Shown: positions 59,673-64,000 of the stretch, piece by piece
Numbering within the stretch: the stretch's first letter is position 1
Layout of the letters: each line of letters opens with the position of its first letter
DNA from: Metallyticus violacea
Lineage: Eukaryota; Arthropoda; Insecta; Mantodea; Metallyticidae
NCBI GenBank assembly: GCA_030762175.1
Contig: CM060831.1
Location: forward strand, 66,260,001 to 66,324,000
Direction of reading: 5' to 3'
Length of the DNA: 64,000 bases
Translations under genes and position numbers: made by a program
Notes under the pieces: generated by a model
Database searches by the model: none
What the model saw: only the letters and a program-made list of their open reading frames with translations
Told to the model about the DNA's origin: nothing

Positions 59673-62018
59673 TATATTTTGTCTACATTGCCTGAATCGA
59701 TTAAATCATTTTATGTTTTAAATACGATCGAAACTTATTTAATAATGATAAGATCTGGAAGCATTATATAAGTTCTAGTAAGTTAAAACTCCAAATGGGA
59801 AACTGAAGGTATTTTTAAGTAATCCAAGCCTACCTTAAATGAACGTAATGCTCACCTAGCTATGTTTAGTAAATCACTAAGTATAGAATGAAAGTTGACG
59901 TTTCCATAAATGACTTAGCAAACTCCTGCACTGATCAACGGGGTTTTTATAGTATAGTCAGTTTACTGTGTAAGTAGTAACATAACTACATAAAAAGAAA
60001 GGGGGAGTATGCGCGCATATCGCTTCATACCCACTGTTCAAACACATGGCTGGGGCCTGGGAACATGTGCATGCATAAAACAGGCTGTTTTACGACCACA
60101 GCTACCATATATCACCTCGCTGTAAAAGTGTTATCTGCTCAAGGAAAATATTCTACACACGAAGACTTTAATTTACCTTTGCATATATTTCAAATACTGA
60201 CGTTTCATGAGCTTTAAAAATATCAAGATGGTGTTTGTAAAGAGAGAGCGAAATGCATGACCCAACTACGTAATACTTTACTCTGAAAATAGAAACAAGG
60301 ACGTCTTATTTATGATATACTTTTTGTATTCATTTCCGAATCTAATTATTTTAAGAGCGGTTAAACGTAACATCTATGCTTTTTATGAACAAAGTTGGTG
60401 TAAAATTTATATATTCGTAACATCAATCAACAGAATTAGTTAAGTAAAAATGTGATATGCAATAAATAGAAAAATTGTATTTTCCCTGGTGTTTTATTAC
60501 ACTTCTTACCGATTTACAGGGGGAAAAAATTGTAAGAATTTGCCAGTGCAGCTTAATTTAACTACTGAGTTTTTTTCTAATACAAAGAGTGAACCTCTTT
60601 TATCTATTCGCCACATTATTCAGGCATTTTTCTATTCTCATATGACACATCCAACAGAAACAATGCCCAACTTTTAATGAGAAAGAGCAAAAAAGGCGGA
60701 GAATGTTTTATTTAAAGTAATCCTTGCCTACTGTGCGGCACTGTTGAGTCGTTTTAAAAATAAACTGAAAGTAAAGCGGTTTCCTCAACCAGAATAACAA
60801 CAGTTCAACTCAGCGACAATAGCATGGCACGAAATGTTCGTTGAATGAGGATATTGACCTTTATGCCAAGAAATATGTGACAAGAGTTTCACGTAACAAT
60901 TTTTCACTCGAAATTATAAAGCTGCAGCCTCGCTGAACCAAACGATTAACACTTAAAATTGTGCTGAAGAGTAAAACAGACATCCCCCCCCCAAAAAAAA
61001 AGCATTATAACATTTTCTTTTTAGCAATCTTTTAATAGACCTCTGTTTTAATTTGAAGTTTTAATAACTTCAATGTAATATGGACACGTCGTGCGAATTT
61101 TACAAGAGAAATTATATACATCATTTTCTCTTTCTTTTCAAAGGTTTTCCTTAACTGTTCCAAATCCAAAACCACAAAATTTTACATTTTTCCTATTTTT
61201 CATTATCGTTTTGAAACTTTGCCTTCTCTAGTAATATAATATCAAAAATTCTGATATCCCGACTAAAATGCTTGCCCACACATAACGGACATATGATTTT
61301 GTAATGTAACATATGCATTACAGACAGGATATATGCTGGTAATTGCAATATACCCTGGGAGTGGTCGTCAGAATTGATATTAAGAAATGTATGAATGGAG
61401 GACGGTAGCGCAGCGTAGTAAGATATGAGAAGTTTTGCAAAACTTAGTTGACGTCTTCCGTCTTCTCCGAGACGTGGAAAGGAACAGACGTGTCTCAGTC
61501 TTATAAGGCCATCTATGGATAGGATGCAGATTATAATTCTGTTATGTAAATCATGTATCAAATAAATTAACGTTATCAGGACTAGACTCTATATCTTGGT
61601 TTATAACGATAGCTAACTTTTATTATTTTAATTTGATATTTATTTATTGAGAGATGAATGTAACCGATTAGAGAAGACTGGGATCTGAATGCGTCCCTCA
61701 TTGTCGCGTTATGAAGGCAATTGAGTTAAGTGAGTGAGCAAGAGATATTTAAAATTAAATTTATTAGCGACATAATTGGTAAAGTCGCTGCAAGATTACT
61801 TAATAGCATGACAATATTTTATATAATTTAACTTATTATTTAAAAAGTTTGCTTTTATATACGTATAAAGCAGTTCTTTTTATAATATTTTGACTATAAT
61901 TTCTGACAGTTTAAAATTCTCACTTCTATTGTTTGTGTGATAGCGATCATTTTAATATAAAAATGGAAACACTGCACTTGTTGATTGATTTTTATTTGTT
62001 TTATCAAGTTTCTTGATA

Positions 62019-62069
<51 letters not shown>

Positions 62070-63249
62070 TAACGGAAAAGCGTACTTTTTTATTAATATA
62101 TTGGTGTTCTATTGTATTTCGTTAATGATGATTATCACAACGATGTAATAATTAGAAATATAAAATTTATCATTTTAATAGTGTTATTTTAAGATGCGGC
62201 AGTTTGAAATAAGATAAAGATTATTGTTTTCTTCTCTTGAGTCTAGAGCTCTATACTATCCCAATCTCGTATTCTAGCACGGACTTTTCCATTATATTTT
62301 CCAAGGCTGACTGATTTGACTTTATTCCTACCATTTTGTTGCAGTAACACTAGTAACATTTTACTATATATCTTATACAAGTATTATTGTATTTATAGTG
62401 GTATAATTAAATCTTATTTATTGTGTACTAAACCGTTTAAATCTTTATTAATTATTGGCACGGGAATCAAAAATTTTAAGTGAGTGTATATAACATTAAT
62501 CATCCCGTTCCTGTGCAACGTATTAATTATGTTTCCTTTTGGAATATTTTAAAGTTATCGCTTTTCTTTAAAATATTTTGGTTCATTTTTTGGAAGTTCA
62601 ATCAATACTTGCGGAATGTTTTACTTGTGTTTCTATAAATATTGGGCTTTATTTGTTAAAGTATTTGATTGTAATTTTGGGTTGAGAGATATATTATAAT
62701 TTTTAAAGTTTTTATAATTACTTGCTAGAGCATTAGATCCTAGCTCTTTTTTATAATACAGTTAAATTTTACTGTTCATTGGAACGCGATTTAATTATTA
62801 TTTCGTATAATGCTTAATGTAGTGTTAATTTTGCAAGCTATTTTTTAAAACTTTATTAAACTTTTTGCTGATTTGATATACATAACGACCCTTAACCTGA
62901 CTGTGCAATTGTTTATTTATTCCATTTGTTAACGTTCTGTGGTAAGCAAAGTGCGATTATCTGGTAACAAGGCCTAAAATTTCTGGTCCTCCTGGTAAGA
63001 AGTTAATCAAAGGACTGGTAACCATTTTATTTCAAACGCATGTGCTCATAACCTTCATATATATCGTGCTATCCATTAGTTTAGGCCTCGCTTTTCCAAG
63101 ATAGCGCTATGAACAACTAGAAGAGGTGACAACAGAAGAATTATTATAAAAAAATCATAAAATCTTTTTTGAACAACTAAAGAGTAAAGATTAGGGAGAC
63201 ATGGTGGAGAGCTCAAATGGACATATTTACATCTTGAATCACTTTGTGC
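59673..63249. other. AT-rich non-coding stretch, no recognised gene
   Basis: The 122-codon minus frame at 61193-61561 has no known domain and lies in AT-rich sequence. A C run followed by an A run occurs near 60984-61003. Confidence 0.45.
62017..62067. repeat. (TA)n microsatellite
   Basis: About 25 uninterrupted TA dinucleotides. Confidence 0.95.
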
Positions 63250-63490
63250 TCGTTTACTCATATTTGTCCGATTGAATGACTTGGCTGACAGTTTGGAGCG
63301 TTTCAGAGTGACCCAAGAACATTTTTGAGCCGCTTTGTAATTGTTGATGAGACATGGATCTATCGCTATGCTCCTGAATCAAAGGAGGAGTCGAAACAGT
63401 GGGCATAAAAACCAGGGCCTATTCCTAAGAAATTAAGCTACATTCCTGAAGGAAAAACTCACGGTTACGGTGTTCTGGGATTCACAGTTA
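63250..63490 (+). mobile_element. mariner-like transposase fragment, third lineage
   Basis: The plus strand reads FVIVDETWIYRYAPESKEES followed by KQWA, a stop, and KPGPIPKKL, then a VTVFWDS equivalent with a frameshift. VDETWIHHYTPE is the motif holding the first catalytic aspartate in mariner transposases. It differs in sequence from the three-copy mariner family of this window. N- and C-terminal parts are missing. Confidence 0.75.
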
Positions 63491-63593
63491 CTTAATGTGA
63501 TTCACCACCCAGAATATGGAATAACCGCCATTAGTGAATATTTTGTTAATCTCTTGTAGCATTTGAACAATGAAATTAAAAGAAAAAGAAAGA

Positions 63594-63594
<1 letters not shown>

Positions 63595-63632
<38 letters not shown>
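63595..63632. repeat. (TA)n microsatellite
   Basis: About 18 uninterrupted TA dinucleotides; two opposite short frames cross it and are not coding. Confidence 0.95.
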
Positions 63633-63635
<3 letters not shown>

Positions 63636-63783
63636 CAGCAAGATATCTTCTGCAGTTGCAAACTGCGCTTCGGTTTGTTGCAGAAACCAGCCTACTAACC
63701 ATATTTAGCTGCCCTGACATTCATGAATTCTCAAATCTTAAAAATGACTAGGAGGAAAATTACTGGAAACAACTTTTTTTTTT

Positions 63784-64000
63784 ATATAAGGACGCTCTTT
63801 AACAGTTCAGGTCATCAGGGTCCCATTCAATTCCGGGCGTGAAACGGCCGATAAATTTAGCCCAGAGGCCTCTTCTTTCATGCTTGAGGTTCTTTTTCGT
63901 GCCGTAAATGTACGACATGGGACCCACGGCTTTACTTCCCTTCCGAAGGAAGTCATACTTAGGATTTTTACGCCCGAAAAAAAATCCATCGATCCTGGCC
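63784..64000 (-). mobile_element. SINE family 1, copy cut by the window end
   Basis: Reverse-complemented, the segment begins at the window edge with GGCCAGGATCGATGG (the junction after the B box) and runs through TCCTAAGTATGACTTCCTTC and GGGACCCTGATGACC to an A/T-rich tail near 63784. The tRNA-like head lies outside the window. The frame at 63807-63989 is a shadow. Confidence 0.85.

Noticed and set aside
61193..61561. 122-codon minus-strand frame as a gene
   Set aside because: No recognised domain, no splice or promoter context, AT-rich; length alone is weak evidence.
1..64000. CRISPR arrays, operons, prokaryotic promoters, rRNA or mitochondrial insertions
   Set aside because: No regularly spaced repeats, no compact gene clusters, and no rRNA or mitochondrial gene motif was seen anywhere in the window.

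Overview
This window looks like AT-rich nuclear DNA of a large-genome insect. The best guess is a cockroach- or termite-like lineage, but the sequence does not prove the species. The grounds are the many insect-type Tc1/mariner relics, tRNA-derived SINEs with body sequences, 3' fragments of non-LTR retrotransposons, long microsatellites and very low coding density. I recognise no intact host gene, no rRNA, no functional tRNA gene, no CRISPR array and no prokaryotic or organellar segment. Almost every long open frame is a shadow in non-coding DNA or a piece of a decayed transposable element.

Layout. 1-8.4 kb: an inverted pair of one SINE family (1727-2018 plus, 2181-2481 minus, the second with a clean 12-bp target duplication), then LINE 3' fragments (3925-4390 and 7285-7640). 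8.4-11.3 kb: two inverted copies of a Tc1/mariner-type transposon that share the same internal deletion. Between them lies an unexplained exon-like reading frame (9973-10265, minus). 11.3-17.9 kb: no recognised gene. 17.9-19.1 kb: a full-length but dead mariner with TA duplications. 19.9-25.7 kb: three further SINE types. 26.9-31.4 kb: remnants of three more mariner-like transposases, a GC-rich 209-bp insert bounded by 13-bp direct repeats, and a short palindromic element.

31.8-37.6 kb: LINE 3' fragments of two families. 39.8-44 kb: an unrecognised coding relic, a short exon-like ORF (42574-42768), SINE heads and a decayed reverse transcriptase. 44.7-46.2 kb: a second copy of the 17.9-kb mariner, into which a SINE inserted with an 11-bp duplication. 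47.7-49.5 kb: an inverted-arm element holding a tRNA-Ile-like sequence, then SINE fragments. 50.4-51.7 kb: a decayed Tc1/mariner-like element with terminal inverted repeats. 53.6-56.4 kb: a second copy of the 31.8-kb LINE end, a second palindromic element, and a third, half-length mariner copy with a 99-bp tandem duplication. 58-64 kb: two transposase fragments, a SINE, (TA)n and (ATT)n tracts, and a SINE running off the end.

The elements do not act together as a system. They form a graveyard of independent insertions, some nested, from which relative insertion order can be read. I did not find a convincing new biological system. The most useful leads are the exon-like frames at 9973-10265 and 42574-42768, the non-autonomous transposon family at 8.4/10.5 kb, the palindromic element pair at 30.9/55.0 kb, and the GC-rich insert at 27.3 kb. 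All homology calls come from recalled family motifs and comparison within the window; no database search was run.
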